A stretch of 64,000 nt of DNA, taken from assembly GCF_001457415.1 (NCBI RefSeq), contig NZ_LN881724.1:1922001-1986000 (forward strand). Reading direction: 5' to 3'. The notes under the pieces were generated by a model. That model did no database searches, was not told the DNA's origin, and was given only the letters and a program-made list of their open reading frames with translations. The stretch comes from Gorillibacterium timonense. GTDB taxonomy: Bacteria; Bacillota; Bacilli; Paenibacillales; NBRC-103111. Made by a program: the position numbers and the translations under genes. This document shows, piece by piece, positions 53,018 through 61,593 of the stretch. Every line of letters starts with the position of its first letter. Position 1 is the first letter of the stretch.

Positions 53018-53376
53018 GATGAATTTTCCTTCCACTACCATTCATTTCAATCCTCTACCTTGGCCATTATAACGCAGCTCGAACGGCGAGTGGCAAAGAA
53101 TTTGCATAAAAACGATGAACATTGGATTGAACCGGAATATGAGTTCATGCTAACCGCTCAGCTATCGAACCACGAGAAATGGTACAATGTGATTGATAAG
53201 CTGACAAAGGACTTAGCCTGCACGATTAAAATAACGAACCGAACGCTGAGTGAAAGATTACATTTGATTCCATATTTCATGTGTATTATGATCATAACAT
53301 CAAATTAATTTGATTAATAGCCAAGGAAGGCGCATGTAACGATAAAGACTGATGAATAATCGAGTAGGTGAAAGGT

Positions 53377-53958
53377 ATGAAGTATACTACCGAAAATATT
53401 TGGCAAGAGTTCAATTCAAGTCTTCGATCTTTTATTTCTAAAAAAGTCTCCAATCCTTCTGTTGTCGAGGATCTATTACAGGATGTTTTTATTAAAATTC
53501 ATACTAATATTGATTCGCTAAAGGAGGATATAAGAGTCCGCAGTTGGGTTTATCAAATCACACGAAATACAATTATCGATTATTATCGTAAGCATAAAAA
53601 CAAGGAAGAGGACATTGATGCGATACCTTTAGTAGATCAAGGGCTCGGGAGCTCCGAAAATGATTGGATTGAATTTGGCCCAGCTCATGAGGTGGCTGCT
53701 GGTTTATTAGGAATGATCCATGACCTTCCTGTAAAATATTCACAAGCGCTTATTCTGGTCGAATTTGAAGAGTTAACCATGGCAGAACTGGCTAGCACAC
53801 TAGGGATTTCCGTATCGGGGGCTAAGTCTCGTGTCCAACGAGGACGTGAAATGTTAAGAAATAATCTAATGAAGTGCTGTCATTTTGAACTTGATCGCTT
53901 TGGAACCATTATTAATATTCACCCTCTTTGTAGCTGCTGCTCCTTGAATGAAAAGTAA
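53377..53958 (+). CDS. sigZ: ECF sigma factor, SigZ type
   Basis: A 193-residue sigma-70 family protein. Region 2 is SVVEDLLQDVFIKIHTNIDSL with RSWVYQITRNTIIDYYR; region 4 is LTMAELASTLGISVSGAKSRVQRGREML. The SigZ-type tail KCCHFELDRFGTI and the terminal LCSCCS cysteines are present; these cysteines may sense redox or metal. No anti-sigma gene follows, as is usual for SigZ. Start at 53377 follows AGGTGA. The region is AT-rich. Confidence 0.88.
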   Translation: MKYTTENIWQEFNSSLRSFISKKVSNPSVVEDLLQDVFIKIHTNIDSLKEDIRVRSWVYQITRNTIIDYYRKHKNKEEDIDAIPLVDQGLGSSENDWIEFGPAHEVAAGLLGMIHDLPVKYSQALILVEFEELTMAELASTLGISVSGAKSRVQRGREMLRNNLMKCCHFELDRFGTIINIHPLCSCCSLNEK

Positions 53959-54051
53959 TTAACGATTTTTGCGTCTTTTCACTTCGATCTTCGTCTTCCT
54001 ATATGAGCTAGTGTAAGCCCATGTTTACACGGGAAGGCAGGTGAAGAACAG

Positions 54052-55401
54052 ATGAAATCAAATTTCATTCAGACGGAAGACGGTCAATTTGTCCTTCATA
54101 ACAAAGAAATCATGTTAAGAGGGGTATCCATCGGATCATGGATGGACTTAGAAAACTTTATGATCAAAATACCCGGAACCGAAAGGAGCATTCGTCATGC
54201 GTATTCGGAAGTGTACGGAAAGGAAAATGCTGAACAATTCTTTGATGATTTTTTGCATCATTTTATTACCGAGGACGATTTCATTTTCTTGAAGAGTCTA
54301 GGAATTAACGTAATTAGGCTTCCTTTCGATTACAGGCATTTTGTGGAGGATCAGTCACCCGGTCTTATTAAAATGGATGGGTTTACCCATTTGGACCGTG
54401 TCCTTGAGCTCTGCAACAAGTTTGAAATCTATGCCATTCTGGATTTGCACTCCTCTCCAGGAGGACAAAATCCTGATTCACATGGCGGAGGGGAGACCGG
54501 TGTCAGCGGGTTCTGGCAAGACGCTTCTTTGAGAGAAAGGATGATTCATCTATGGAGGGTCATCGCCCGCAGGTATAAAGATCAGGAAATCATCGCTGGT
54601 TATGATATCCTCAATGAACCCTCTTTTGTGTCCGATCGAGATGCATTCAATGATTTCTATGAGAAAGTAATTCATGCGATAAGAGAAGAAGATCCCCATC
54701 ATATTTTGTTCCTTGAAGGCGACGATTGGGCTAAAGATTTCAGTATCTTTACTAGCTTGGGAGGATATCAGCAAGCCCTTTCATTCCACTTTTACCCCGG
54801 TCAGCATGTATATCTAAATACGGAAGTTGAGAAGAGACGAGCGGAGTTGGAAGCGAAGATTGCTTATTTTACCGAGTTGCGCAAGCAGACTGGAATGCCT
54901 CTTTGGGCAGGAGAAACAGGTGGACATTTTCCCAACGAACATTTATGGGAAGGATTGCTTTTGATTAAGGATTGCTTAGACCTATTTGAGAAGAACCGAA
55001 TTTCGTGGACTCTGTGGTCGTATAAAGACGCTGGAGCAATGGGGATGGTTCGCCCTCAGGAGGACACGGATTGGATGTCATTTGCAAAGACATTAAGGTA
55101 TCAATGGGAGAGGAAAGATCGCAGTTATTCCACCATTGCCAAAGAGATCTTTGAAATGCTGGAAATGAAGTTTTCTTACATCATTGAGGACAGCTCAAGA
55201 GAGAGCTTGAAATTTAGAATCTTCTCCCTCCTTAATGAGCTGCACATTCATCATCTCGTTAAACCTACGCTGAGATCCATCCCCTGGGAAGAAATGAAGA
55301 GGTACCCCGAATCATTCCTGTTCATGAATTGTGAGGGAGGAGAAGAACTGGTCGAACTTGTAAAATCCTATACAGGAGTACTACCGAAAAGAGCGGAATG
55401 A
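54052..55401 (+). CDS. Glycoside hydrolase family 5-like protein without signal peptide
   Basis: A 449-residue GH5/cellulase-fold protein. GVSIGSWMDLE, GINVIRLPFDYRH, YAILDLHSSPGGQN and the acid/base YDILNEPSF (Glu) are in order, and the nucleophile Glu is in LWAGETGGHFP. The N-terminus MKSNFIQTEDGQFVL has no signal peptide, so it is probably intracellular and acts on small oligosaccharides or glycosides. The last 80 residues are helical and not part of the barrel. It follows sigZ by 93 bases. Confidence 0.87.
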   Translation: MKSNFIQTEDGQFVLHNKEIMLRGVSIGSWMDLENFMIKIPGTERSIRHAYSEVYGKENAEQFFDDFLHHFITEDDFIFLKSLGINVIRLPFDYRHFVEDQSPGLIKMDGFTHLDRVLELCNKFEIYAILDLHSSPGGQNPDSHGGGETGVSGFWQDASLRERMIHLWRVIARRYKDQEIIAGYDILNEPSFVSDRDAFNDFYEKVIHAIREEDPHHILFLEGDDWAKDFSIFTSLGGYQQALSFHFYPGQHVYLNTEVEKRRAELEAKIAYFTELRKQTGMPLWAGETGGHFPNEHLWEGLLLIKDCLDLFEKNRISWTLWSYKDAGAMGMVRPQEDTDWMSFAKTLRYQWERKDRSYSTIAKEIFEMLEMKFSYIIEDSSRESLKFRIFSLLNELHIHHLVKPTLRSIPWEEMKRYPESFLFMNCEGGEELVELVKSYTGVLPKRAE

Positions 55402-55485
55402 TTGATAAAGGAATGTTAACCAGGGCATTAGTTGCATTGTGCAATTAATAGGTTGTTCAAATGATAAAACAAGGAGGAAGGCTGG

Positions 55486-55728
55486 ATGTTCAAAATTAAG
55501 AAAGCCAGGATTGGTATTACGAAAGAAGAGGAATTTGACTGCTCGTGCTGCGGTTCTAAGGAAAATCGGGTCTCGGTTGAAGCCTCTGGAGTCAAGTCAA
55601 GCTGTGGCTCCGATAAAAACACAAGCTGCGAGGCAGCGAGTAATTCTTGCTGTGGACTTGAAGATGTTACCTCAGAACAAGAGCCAACAGGAAGTAACTT
55701 CAAAGGTACTTGCGGGAAGTCTTGCTAA
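55486..55728 (+). CDS. Small cysteine-rich protein beside the arsenic genes
   Basis: An 80-residue protein with nine cysteines (C19, C21, C22, C40, C48, C55, C56, C76, C80), opening MFKIKKARIGITKEEEFDCS. It is probably a metal- or arsenite-binding protein; I do not recognise a named family. It has AAGGAGG upstream and a terminator downstream. It precedes arsR by 120 bases, with which it is not co-transcribed. Chaperone or buffer function for As(III) is inference from position and cysteine content. Confidence 0.6.
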   Translation: MFKIKKARIGITKEEEFDCSCCGSKENRVSVEASGVKSSCGSDKNTSCEAASNSCCGLEDVTSEQEPTGSNFKGTCGKSC

Positions 55729-55740
55729 CGGGAAAAAGTC

Positions 55741-55773
55741 AAACTCGGTTCCAGATCTGGAACCGGGTTTTCT
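55741..55773 (+). terminator. Terminator after cysteine-rich gene
   Basis: CGGTTCC-AGATCT-GGAACCG stem with GTTTTC tail. Confidence 0.8.
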
Positions 55774-55786
55774 TATGCCTGACCGG

Positions 55787-55822
55787 TTGTATATATAATC
55801 AGATAATTATATAATGATCTAA
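55787..55822 (+). promoter_or_regulatory. arsR promoter and operator
   Basis: TTGTAT (55787-55792) and TATAAT (55810-55815) have a 17-base spacer. The overlapping dyad ATCAGATAATTATATAATGAT (about 55798-55818) has ATCA/TGAT ends, the AT-rich type bound by ArsR. Autoregulation follows from family knowledge. Confidence 0.65.
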
Positions 55823-55850
55823 GAAAATAAGACGAAGGGGAGATGAACCT

Positions 55851-56168
55851 ATGATCTCCATTGAAAAGCTAGCTGAGGAATTAAAGCTGACAGGAGATAA
55901 AACGAGATTAACCATATTATCCTTCTTACGTGAACGGGAATGCTGTGTATGTGAGTTGGCTGAACTGCTGCAAACAAGCCAGCCAAACGTAAGCCAACAT
56001 ATGCGAAAATTAAAAGACGGTGGACTTGTAAGCGAAAGTCGGAGAGGACAATGGATCTACTATCGTTTAAAGCTCCAAGAAAAACCATACCTGGAGGAAT
56101 TGCTGCGAGTGCTCCCTTCTCAAAAAGAGAAAACAGATCAGGTTTGCGCAGAAGATTGCTGCAAATAA
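55851..56168 (+). CDS. arsR: Arsenite-responsive repressor ArsR
   Basis: A 105-residue winged helix. [16 protein letters not shown] leads to the As(III)-binding [11 protein letters not shown] (C31, C32, C34) and recognition helix [19 protein letters not shown]. The C-terminal VCAEDCCK adds three cysteines. It is followed by the arsenite exporter after 28 bases. Loss of DNA binding on arsenite binding is known for the family. Confidence 0.92.
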   Translation: MISIEKLAEELKLTGDKTRLTILSFLRERECCVCELAELLQTSQPNVSQHMRKLKDGGLVSESRRGQWIYYRLKLQEKPYLEELLRVLPSQKEKTDQVCAEDCCK

Positions 56169-56196
56169 ACAACGAGGGAAGGTGAGGTGGGCTGAA

Positions 56197-57258
56197 ATGA
56201 GCGCTACAGCAAGAAAAAAGCTTTCATTTTTAGACCGCTATTTAACGTTATGGATCTTCTTAGCAATGGGGATTGGGATTGGATTAAGCTACGGGTATCC
56301 GGATTTCGTTGATTATCTGAATCACTATCAAACCGGGACGACATCGATTCCGATCGCGATTGGCCTCATGTTAATGATGTACCCCCCTCTAGCAAAGGTT
56401 CGTTATGAAGAGCTGGGACGAGTTTTTCGCGACTGGAAGGTCTTGCTCCTGTCCCTCGTTCAAAACTGGGTCATTGGCCCGATTCTAATGTTCCTCCTGG
56501 CCATCGTCTTTCTGAATGGTTATCCGGAATATATGGTGGGGCTAATCATGATCGGCCTGGCTCGCTGCATCGCTATGGTGATTGTATGGAATGATTTGTG
56601 CAAAGGCGACACCGAGTATGCCGCCGGATTAGTTGCTTTCAACTCGATTTTCCAAGTGTTGTTCTACTCCATCTACGCTTATGTGTTTGTGAAGATCTTG
56701 CCCGAGTGGTTTGGTTTACAAGGAATGTCCGTTTCCATCACGATCGGAGAAGTCGGGAAGAGTGTATTGATCTATCTAGGAATTCCTTTCTTTGCCGGGA
56801 TGATAACCCGGCTCATCGTTGTCAAGGCCAAAGGCCGGGTTTGGTACGAAAAGGTGTTTATCCCGAAAATCAGCCCGCTCACCCTCATCGCACTCTTGTT
56901 CACGATCATCGTTATGTTCTCGCTTAAAGGCAATACGATTGTGGAGCTGCCGCTTGATGCTGTGCGGATTGCGATCCCGCTGCTGATCTATTTTGTCATC
57001 ATGTTCCTGATTTCGTTCTACATGGGCAAGAGAATGGGAGCTGGTTATCCCGTAACTTCTACTCTGGCTTTCACGGCAGCAAGCAACAATTTCGAACTAG
57101 CCATAGCCGTCGCAGTAGGTGTTTTCGGCATTCATTCCGGAGCCGCTTTCGCTGCGGTAATCGGACCATTGGTGGAAGTACCCGTCATGATTGCTCTGGT
57201 TAACGTAGCTCTACAGTTTCAGCGTAAATATTTCCAAACGAAAGCTCTCAAAAACTAA
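56197..57258 (+). CDS. acr3: Arsenite exporter Acr3
   Basis: A 353-residue membrane protein with ten helices. The family signature [13 protein letters not shown] (about residues 120-132), carrying the essential cysteine, and the opening [20 protein letters not shown] are diagnostic of Acr3 (BASS superfamily) rather than ArsB. It exports As(III). Start at 56197 follows GAGGTGGG; the next gene starts 23 bases after its stop. It lies between arsR and arsC in the same transcript. Confidence 0.94.
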   Translation: MSATARKKLSFLDRYLTLWIFLAMGIGIGLSYGYPDFVDYLNHYQTGTTSIPIAIGLMLMMYPPLAKVRYEELGRVFRDWKVLLLSLVQNWVIGPILMFLLAIVFLNGYPEYMVGLIMIGLARCIAMVIVWNDLCKGDTEYAAGLVAFNSIFQVLFYSIYAYVFVKILPEWFGLQGMSVSITIGEVGKSVLIYLGIPFFAGMITRLIVVKAKGRVWYEKVFIPKISPLTLIALLFTIIVMFSLKGNTIVELPLDAVRIAIPLLIYFVIMFLISFYMGKRMGAGYPVTSTLAFTAASNNFELAIAVAVGVFGIHSGAAFAAVIGPLVEVPVMIALVNVALQFQRKYFQTKALKN

Positions 57259-57281
57259 CCCACAGAGGGAGAATGACACTC

Positions 57282-57707
57282 ATGGACAACAAAAAGCTGG
57301 TTTATTTTCTTTGCACAGGAAACTCCTGCCGCAGCCAAATGGCAGATGGATTTCTGCAGGCCCTTGGAGGAGAGAAGTATATCGTTAAAAGCGCCGGTTT
57401 GGAGGCTCATGGCTTGAATCCTCGAGCCGTTCAAGTCATGCATGACGCGGGTGTAGATATCAGCACGCATACATCCAAGGTGATCGATCCTGAAATTTTG
57501 AACAAAGCGGATTATGTGATTACCTTATGCGGCCATGCGGATGAACATTGTCCGGTGATCTCCAACAAGAACGTGGTGAAATGGCATTGGGGATTTGACG
57601 ACCCCGCCAAAGCAACAGGAACCGAAGATGAAATCATGGAGAAATTCCGGGAAGTGCGGGATGCAGTGAAGGCAAGAATTGAAGCGTTTGTGGGAGAAGA
57701 CAAGTAA
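57282..57707 (+). CDS. arsC: Thioredoxin-coupled arsenate reductase ArsC
   Basis: A 141-residue low-molecular-weight-phosphatase-fold reductase. The active loop is CTGNSCRS (C11, C16) and the redox pair is [10 protein letters not shown] (C83, C90), matching the S. aureus ArsC cysteine set. It reduces As(V) to As(III) for Acr3. The start at 57282 is chosen because GAGGGAG lies ten bases upstream; an in-frame ATG at 57273 is too close. It completes the arsR-acr3-arsC transcript. Confidence 0.93.
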   Translation: MDNKKLVYFLCTGNSCRSQMADGFLQALGGEKYIVKSAGLEAHGLNPRAVQVMHDAGVDISTHTSKVIDPEILNKADYVITLCGHADEHCPVISNKNVVKWHWGFDDPAKATGTEDEIMEKFREVRDAVKARIEAFVGEDK

Positions 57708-57729
57708 CTTCGAAGCAAAGGGGATCATC

Positions 57730-57854
57730 ATGAGTCATTCCTACCATGCATTAGTGAACGAAAGCATATTTATGGGCGGTGCGAATGATTTGCAGGAGAT
57801 GGTCATGTGAAACCGGCTCAATGGGAAGCTTTGCATAACATTTATAAGAAATAA
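57730..57854 (+). pseudogene. Remnant of a dual-specificity-phosphatase-like gene
   Basis: A start codon at 57730 opens MSHSYHALVNESIFMGGAND then LQEMVM and a stop at 57808; V-GRIFFGGA-DVQEMV is the start of DSP-type phosphatases of Bacilli. A shifted frame from 57807 reads VKPAQWEALHNIYKK and a stop, like such a protein's end. The catalytic middle is gone, so this is a deletion remnant directly after arsC. Confidence 0.5.
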
Positions 57855-57858
57855 GCCC

Positions 57859-57913
57859 TTGAACGCAAAGAAACCGGTGGTCCCCAGAAGAGACTACTCG
57901 GTTTCTCTGCGTT
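57859..57913. terminator. Hairpin at the centre of the arsenic island
   Basis: CGCAAAGAAACCG pairs with CGGTTTCTCTGCG over a 22-base loop, between convergent ars genes. Confidence 0.6.
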
Positions 57914-57928
57914 CCCTGTTTATAAGGA

Positions 57929-58030
57929 TCACAATATCTTTTCCATAGCCATCACATCAATAAATTGCCCTTTCAGTATTCCTTGCTTTTCAAAAACATC
58001 AACCTCTCGGTACCCAGCTTTATGTTCAAA
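57929..58030 (-). pseudogene. C-terminal remnant of a GNAT acetyltransferase
   Basis: On the minus strand the 33-codon frame reads FEHKAGYREVDVFEKQGILK, then GQFIDVMAMEKIL and a stop. H-K-GF-EVGVFEKQG-L-GQ-IDV is the end of phosphinothricin-type acetyltransferases, the family of ArsN1. It overlaps the arsM stop by three bases. An arsN-like gene, now lost, is a reasonable but unproven origin. Confidence 0.55.
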
Positions 58031-58832
58031 GGGTTGGCTTTATTGCTTTAATGACGGCGGAGACAAGGAATTGGTCGAGATCAGAGCCTGGCAGCCATTC
58101 TTTAATAAAGCTCTTGGAGCTATCCTTAGGCTCAATTGAAATAGCAGTAAAACCGCTCTTCTTCAACAGCCTTTCGAGCTCTTGAATGGAAGAAGCGCCC
58201 GAAATACAGCCCGAATAAAGCGCATCAATATCATCTCGAATAGCAGGAGGAAGCTCAGCCGTAACAACAACATCCGCGATGGCTAACCGCCCACCCGGCC
58301 GGAGGACACGGAACGCTTCAAGAAACACTTGCTGCTTATCCGGTGAAAGATTGACTACGCAATTGGAGATGATGGCATCCACGGTTTGATCGGCCACAGG
58401 CAACTGTTCGATTTCACCAAGGCGAAATTCGGTGTTGATGAAATGGCCTTTCGTAGCGTTACTACGCGCCCGGCTGATCATTTCCGGTGTCATATCAACT
58501 CCAATCACCTTTCCTTCAACACCAACTTGACGAGAAGCCAGGAAGCAATCAAATCCACCTCCACTGCCCAAATCCAATACCGTCTCACCGAGCTTAATTT
58601 CTGCAATAGCTTGAGGATTGCCGCAACCGAGGCCCAGATTCGCCCCAACTGGAACGGAAGAGAAATCATCTTGCGAATAACCGAGTTGCTCGGATACAAG
58701 ATTCGCATCTTTACCTTGATCACAACACGCAGGGCTTTGGCAGCATGTGCTTCCTTGGCTTTCTTGCAGGGCAATTTGACGGTAACGGCCACGGACATTA
58801 TGTCGAATTTGATCATGGGATAGCGGGGTCAT
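58026..58832 (-). CDS. arsM: As(III) S-adenosylmethionine methyltransferase ArsM
   Basis: A 268-residue methyltransferase. SAM motif I is VLDLGSGGGFDCFLA and motif II is VIGVDMTPEMI. The arsenic-binding cysteines are seen in STCCQSPACC, SNCVVNLS and YSGCISGA, the set expected for ArsM. It makes methylated arsenicals. On the minus strand it follows a MarR gene by 101 bases; a sequence similar to the MarR operator lies in front of it. Convergent with arsC. Confidence 0.92.
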   Translation of the reverse strand: MTPLSHDQIRHNVRGRYRQIALQESQGSTCCQSPACCDQGKDANLVSEQLGYSQDDFSSVPVGANLGLGCGNPQAIAEIKLGETVLDLGSGGGFDCFLASRQVGVEGKVIGVDMTPEMISRARSNATKGHFINTEFRLGEIEQLPVADQTVDAIISNCVVNLSPDKQQVFLEAFRVLRPGGRLAIADVVVTAELPPAIRDDIDALYSGCISGASSIQELERLLKKSGFTAISIEPKDSSKSFIKEWLPGSDLDQFLVSAVIKAIKPTL

Positions 58833-58900
58833 GGAATTCCCTCCTCATTTTTTTTACCAGTAAGGTTGCACAGAGCAGCAAACAGAACCTCCTTTCAATT

Positions 58901-58920
58901 AATTGTACTTTGCAAGTATT
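58901..58920. promoter_or_regulatory. Second copy of the MarR-type operator, before arsM
   Basis: Matches the site at 59420-59439 at 16 of 20 positions, including the whole TGCAAGTATT half. It lies between the MarR gene and arsM, about 70 bases before the latter. Binding is inferred. Confidence 0.5.
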
Positions 58921-58933
58921 AGGTGAAATGAGG

Positions 58934-59383
58934 TCAGCCCATTATTGGCCGACAACACTTATCAGACTTCGCCATAGCCTCATTAAGCAGATGAATCGAA
59001 CGAAGGACCATTTCTTGATCCGCTAAGCTCATATACGAAAAGGCTTCATCCAGGTAATCATTCATTTGCTTATCAATCGTAGTAGCGACATATTTCCCTT
59101 CAGGTGTTAAAGACAAGGTGTAGACTCGGCGATCCGAGGGATCGGGTGTCTTATTTAACAAATTCATCTTGATCAAAGCTTGAATTTGCCGACTGAAGGT
59201 TGTGATATCTGTACCTAACGTGTTGGCAATTTGCTGCATGGAGGGTTTATGCTGTCGATCTACTTCATAAAGAATATGGCTTTGGATAGGGGAGATGTCA
59301 CAGCCGCCTATCGTGCAGCAATTCTTATTGAGCAGGCCGAATCGACGGGTCATGATTTGAAACAACTCGCGTTTGTTATCCAT
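58934..59383 (-). CDS. MarR-family regulator with cysteine clusters
   Basis: A 149-residue MarR protein. The DNA-binding part is SMQQIANTLGTDITTFSRQIQALIK with wing DPSDRRVYTLSLT. Two cysteine groups stand out: NKNCCTIGGCDIS (about residues 19-31) and the C-terminal KCCRPIMG. These suggest arsenic or thiol sensing. It precedes arsM on the same strand. The start follows GAGGTGAAG. Its own promoter has an overlapping dyad TTGCATAATGCAA, also found in part before arsM. Confidence 0.85.
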   Translation of the reverse strand: MDNKRELFQIMTRRFGLLNKNCCTIGGCDISPIQSHILYEVDRQHKPSMQQIANTLGTDITTFSRQIQALIKMNLLNKTPDPSDRRVYTLSLTPEGKYVATTIDKQMNDYLDEAFSYMSLADQEMVLRSIHLLNEAMAKSDKCCRPIMG

Positions 59384-59410
59384 TCGAACTTCACCTCACA
59401 GGAAAGTTAT

Positions 59411-59439
59411 ACCATCTTTATTTGCATTATGCAAGTATT
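59411..59439 (-). promoter_or_regulatory. Promoter and dyad of the MarR gene
   Basis: On the minus strand TTGCAT (59435-59430) and TATAAC (59412-59407) are separated by 17 bases. The dyad TTGCATAATGCAA covers the -35 element, so MarR binding there would block polymerase. Confidence 0.65.
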
Positions 59440-59491
59440 TATCGCGTGAGAACGTCAAAGCTTAGTTTGGAGAATCATGCTTTTGATTGGA

Positions 59492-60049
59492 TTACTCGCA
59501 GATTCTTTCCAACAAGGTACCCAATTGTTCGGCTAACACTTGATAAGAGACGGGCCTCTCGTTCGTAAACCACCATTCGACTATGCCTACATACGAGGAT
59601 GCAACAAAATGAACGACAAGATCTTTATTTAATCCTTCGTTCTTGCCCTTGGTGTTATCCACTTCATTTTGAAACTCTTCAACGAGAAAATCCAGAAATC
59701 GATTGCGGAAGAAAGGGGCTCCCTTGCTTGCTAGCATCGTGGCGAAAAAGGTGTAATTATCCTCAAAATATTCCGTCCAAACCACCGAACCCGTTACAAA
59801 ATCCAAATCAGCTGCTGCTTCGCATCGCACCCGAAGCTCTTGGATATGAGTCTCGATCAATTTGTCCAGCAAGTCGTATTTATCCATGTAATGGAGATAG
59901 ATCGTTCCTCGGCTCACATTTGCTTTATCCGAGAGATCTTGAATGGTAATATCATCGAAATTTTTCTCGGCCATGAGTTCAATCACGGCCGTTTTCAAGG
60001 CTTCTTGTGTTTTGAGAATTCTTCTGTCCACTTTCGACATCTCGCTCAC
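59492..60049 (-). CDS. TetR-family regulator
   Basis: A 185-residue regulator. TQEALKTAVIELMAEKNFDDI, IQDLSDKANVSRGTIYLHYMDKYDLLDKL is the TetR DNA-binding region; the C-terminal part resembles TetR_C_7-type sensors (FFATMLASKGAPFFRNRF). It is divergent from the decarboxylase-cupin-reductase operon and likely represses it. Minus-strand promoter: TTGTTT (60119-60114), 17 bases, CATAAT (60096-60091). ATG at 60049 or 60040. Confidence 0.9.
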   Translation of the reverse strand: MSEMSKVDRRILKTQEALKTAVIELMAEKNFDDITIQDLSDKANVSRGTIYLHYMDKYDLLDKLIETHIQELRVRCEAAADLDFVTGSVVWTEYFEDNYTFFATMLASKGAPFFRNRFLDFLVEEFQNEVDNTKGKNEGLNKDLVVHFVASSYVGIVEWWFTNERPVSYQVLAEQLGTLLERICE

Positions 60050-60356
60050 CGAACTTTCTTATGTCGTCATTAGTAACGGATCATTGTTCTATTATGAACT
60101 TGCTTATAATTATAAACAAACGTTTATTATCTTATCAATACAATAATAATGAACAATTTTCTAGAATCTATCCATTACTGTACAAATCGCTTCGAATTAA
60201 CAATAGGCAACAACTTTAATCGGATTATAATAATAGACATGTGCACATTATAATAATTGTGCTTAAAAATAATGTTGCCAAACGGGATGCAGCGATAACT
60301 GGCCAAGTCCGGCAAGCGATAAGCCAGTTTTATTGAATCGACTGGAGGGGCAAGCA
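60050..60356. promoter_or_regulatory. Divergent control region with AT-rich operator candidates
   Basis: 307 bases between tetR and the decarboxylase gene. GCACA-TTATAATAA-TTGTGC at 60243-60262 is an imperfect dyad suited to a TetR operator. The leader of the plus-strand operon contains AACTGGC (60297-60303) pairing with GCCAGTT (60323-60329) followed by TT, a terminator-like stem 20 bases before the start. Confidence 0.4.
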
Positions 60357-61127
60357 ATGGAAATAACCGAAGCAGCGAAAAAGTACCATGAACGATTGTT
60401 TCCGGGCTATCCATCCAAGCTGTTGGAGACGGATCCGGAATTCATTGAACGATTTGACAACTTCGCATTTGATGAGGTCGTCAATCAGGACGACCTGGAT
60501 GATCGTACCCGCATGATGGCTATTTTGTCCGTTCTGGTCGGCAGTCAAAGCATAGATGAGTTTAAAGCCATGCTTCCGGTAGCACTGAACTTTGGCGTTA
60601 CGCCTGTTGAAGCTAAAGAAGTGGTTTATCAGTCCGTTCCTTATCTTGGCATCGGAAGAGTGGTTCCTTTTCTGCATGCTATAAATGAGATCTTGATCGC
60701 ACGAGGGGTGGAGCTGCCTTTGCCAGGTCAAGCAACAACGACCTTGGATAACCGCTTGGAGGCGGGAAATCAGGCGCAGGTGGACATTTTTGGAGATGGC
60801 ATGCGGGATTTCTGGCAATCAGGCCCGGAGGAGAGCCGGCACATCAATCGTTGGCTCGCCGCTAACTGCTTCGGGGATTTCTATACGCGAAAAGGTCTCG
60901 ATTATAAGGACAGAGAGATGATAACCTTCTGCTTTCTATTGGCCCAGGGCGGATGCGAGCCACAGTTGATCAGCCATGCCGCAGCCAATATGAGGCTTGG
61001 AAACGATAAGTTGTTCCTGATTAAGGTGATCTCCCAATGCCTGCCTTTCATTGGTTATCCGCGCAGTTTGAATGCTCTGCGCTGTGTGAATGAGGTAGCT
61101 TCTACGGATTTTCCCGCAGGAGAATAA
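60357..61127 (+). CDS. Carboxymuconolactone decarboxylase-like protein (two CMD domains)
   Basis: A 256-residue protein with two AhpD/CMD-type helical halves. The first has DRTRMMAILSVLVGSQSIDEF and VTPVEAKEVVYQSVPYLG; the second has FGDFYTRKGLDYKDREMITFCFLLAQGGCEPQL and MRLGNDKLFLIKVISQCLPFIGYPR. A C-x-x-C redox pair as in AhpD is not present; single cysteines are. It begins a detoxification operon with a cupin and reductases. ATG at 60357 follows GGAGGGG. Confidence 0.87.
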   Translation: MEITEAAKKYHERLFPGYPSKLLETDPEFIERFDNFAFDEVVNQDDLDDRTRMMAILSVLVGSQSIDEFKAMLPVALNFGVTPVEAKEVVYQSVPYLGIGRVVPFLHAINEILIARGVELPLPGQATTTLDNRLEAGNQAQVDIFGDGMRDFWQSGPEESRHINRWLAANCFGDFYTRKGLDYKDREMITFCFLLAQGGCEPQLISHAAANMRLGNDKLFLIKVISQCLPFIGYPRSLNALRCVNEVASTDFPAGE

Positions 61128-61165
61128 GCGGAACAATTAAATTTGAATGAAAGAAGGGATCCACC

Positions 61166-61561
61166 ATGGAAAATGAACATCTTAGTAAGAGCACCATTTT
61201 TCCGTTGGGAGAAAAGGTTATCGTCAACTTTACAGGCGACGCCTACCTACAGATGGTGTTTACGGATCCGGCTCCTCTGAATACGGCAATCGGAAACGTA
61301 ACCTTTGCTCCAGGGGCACGAAATAACTGGCATGCTCATCGGGCGGGACAAGTTCTGTTGGTTACAGGCGGCAAGGGCTGGTATCAGGAAGAAGACAAGC
61401 CAGCTCGCCTGCTCCAAACCGGTGATGTAATCAACATTCCTCCTAACGTGAAACACTGGCATGGCGCGACCAAAGACAGCTGGTTTGTCCATCTGGCCAT
61501 GACGCCAGGGGATACCGAATGGTTTGAAGCCGTCGAGGATAAATGGTTTGATCAGCTCTAA
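61166..61561 (+). CDS. Cupin-domain protein of the detoxification operon
   Basis: A 131-residue single cupin. Metal motif 1 is NNWHAHRAGQVLLVTGGKGWY (two His and the Gln/Glu position) and motif 2 is INIPPNVKHWHGAT. It resembles quercetinase-like/CMD-associated cupins that often sit with a CMD protein. Catalytic function is unknown. ATG at 61166 follows GAAAGAAGGG and lies 38 bases after the CMD gene. Confidence 0.88.
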   Translation: MENEHLSKSTIFPLGEKVIVNFTGDAYLQMVFTDPAPLNTAIGNVTFAPGARNNWHAHRAGQVLLVTGGKGWYQEEDKPARLLQTGDVINIPPNVKHWHGATKDSWFVHLAMTPGDTEWFEAVEDKWFDQL

Positions 61562-61593
61562 TATCTTGAACTTCGAAAACGGAGGTCTTACGA

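Noticed and set aside
53060..53308. 82-codon open frame upstream of sigZ
   Set aside because: It begins inside the minus-strand EamA promoter, has no ribosome site and no recognisable family; likely chance.
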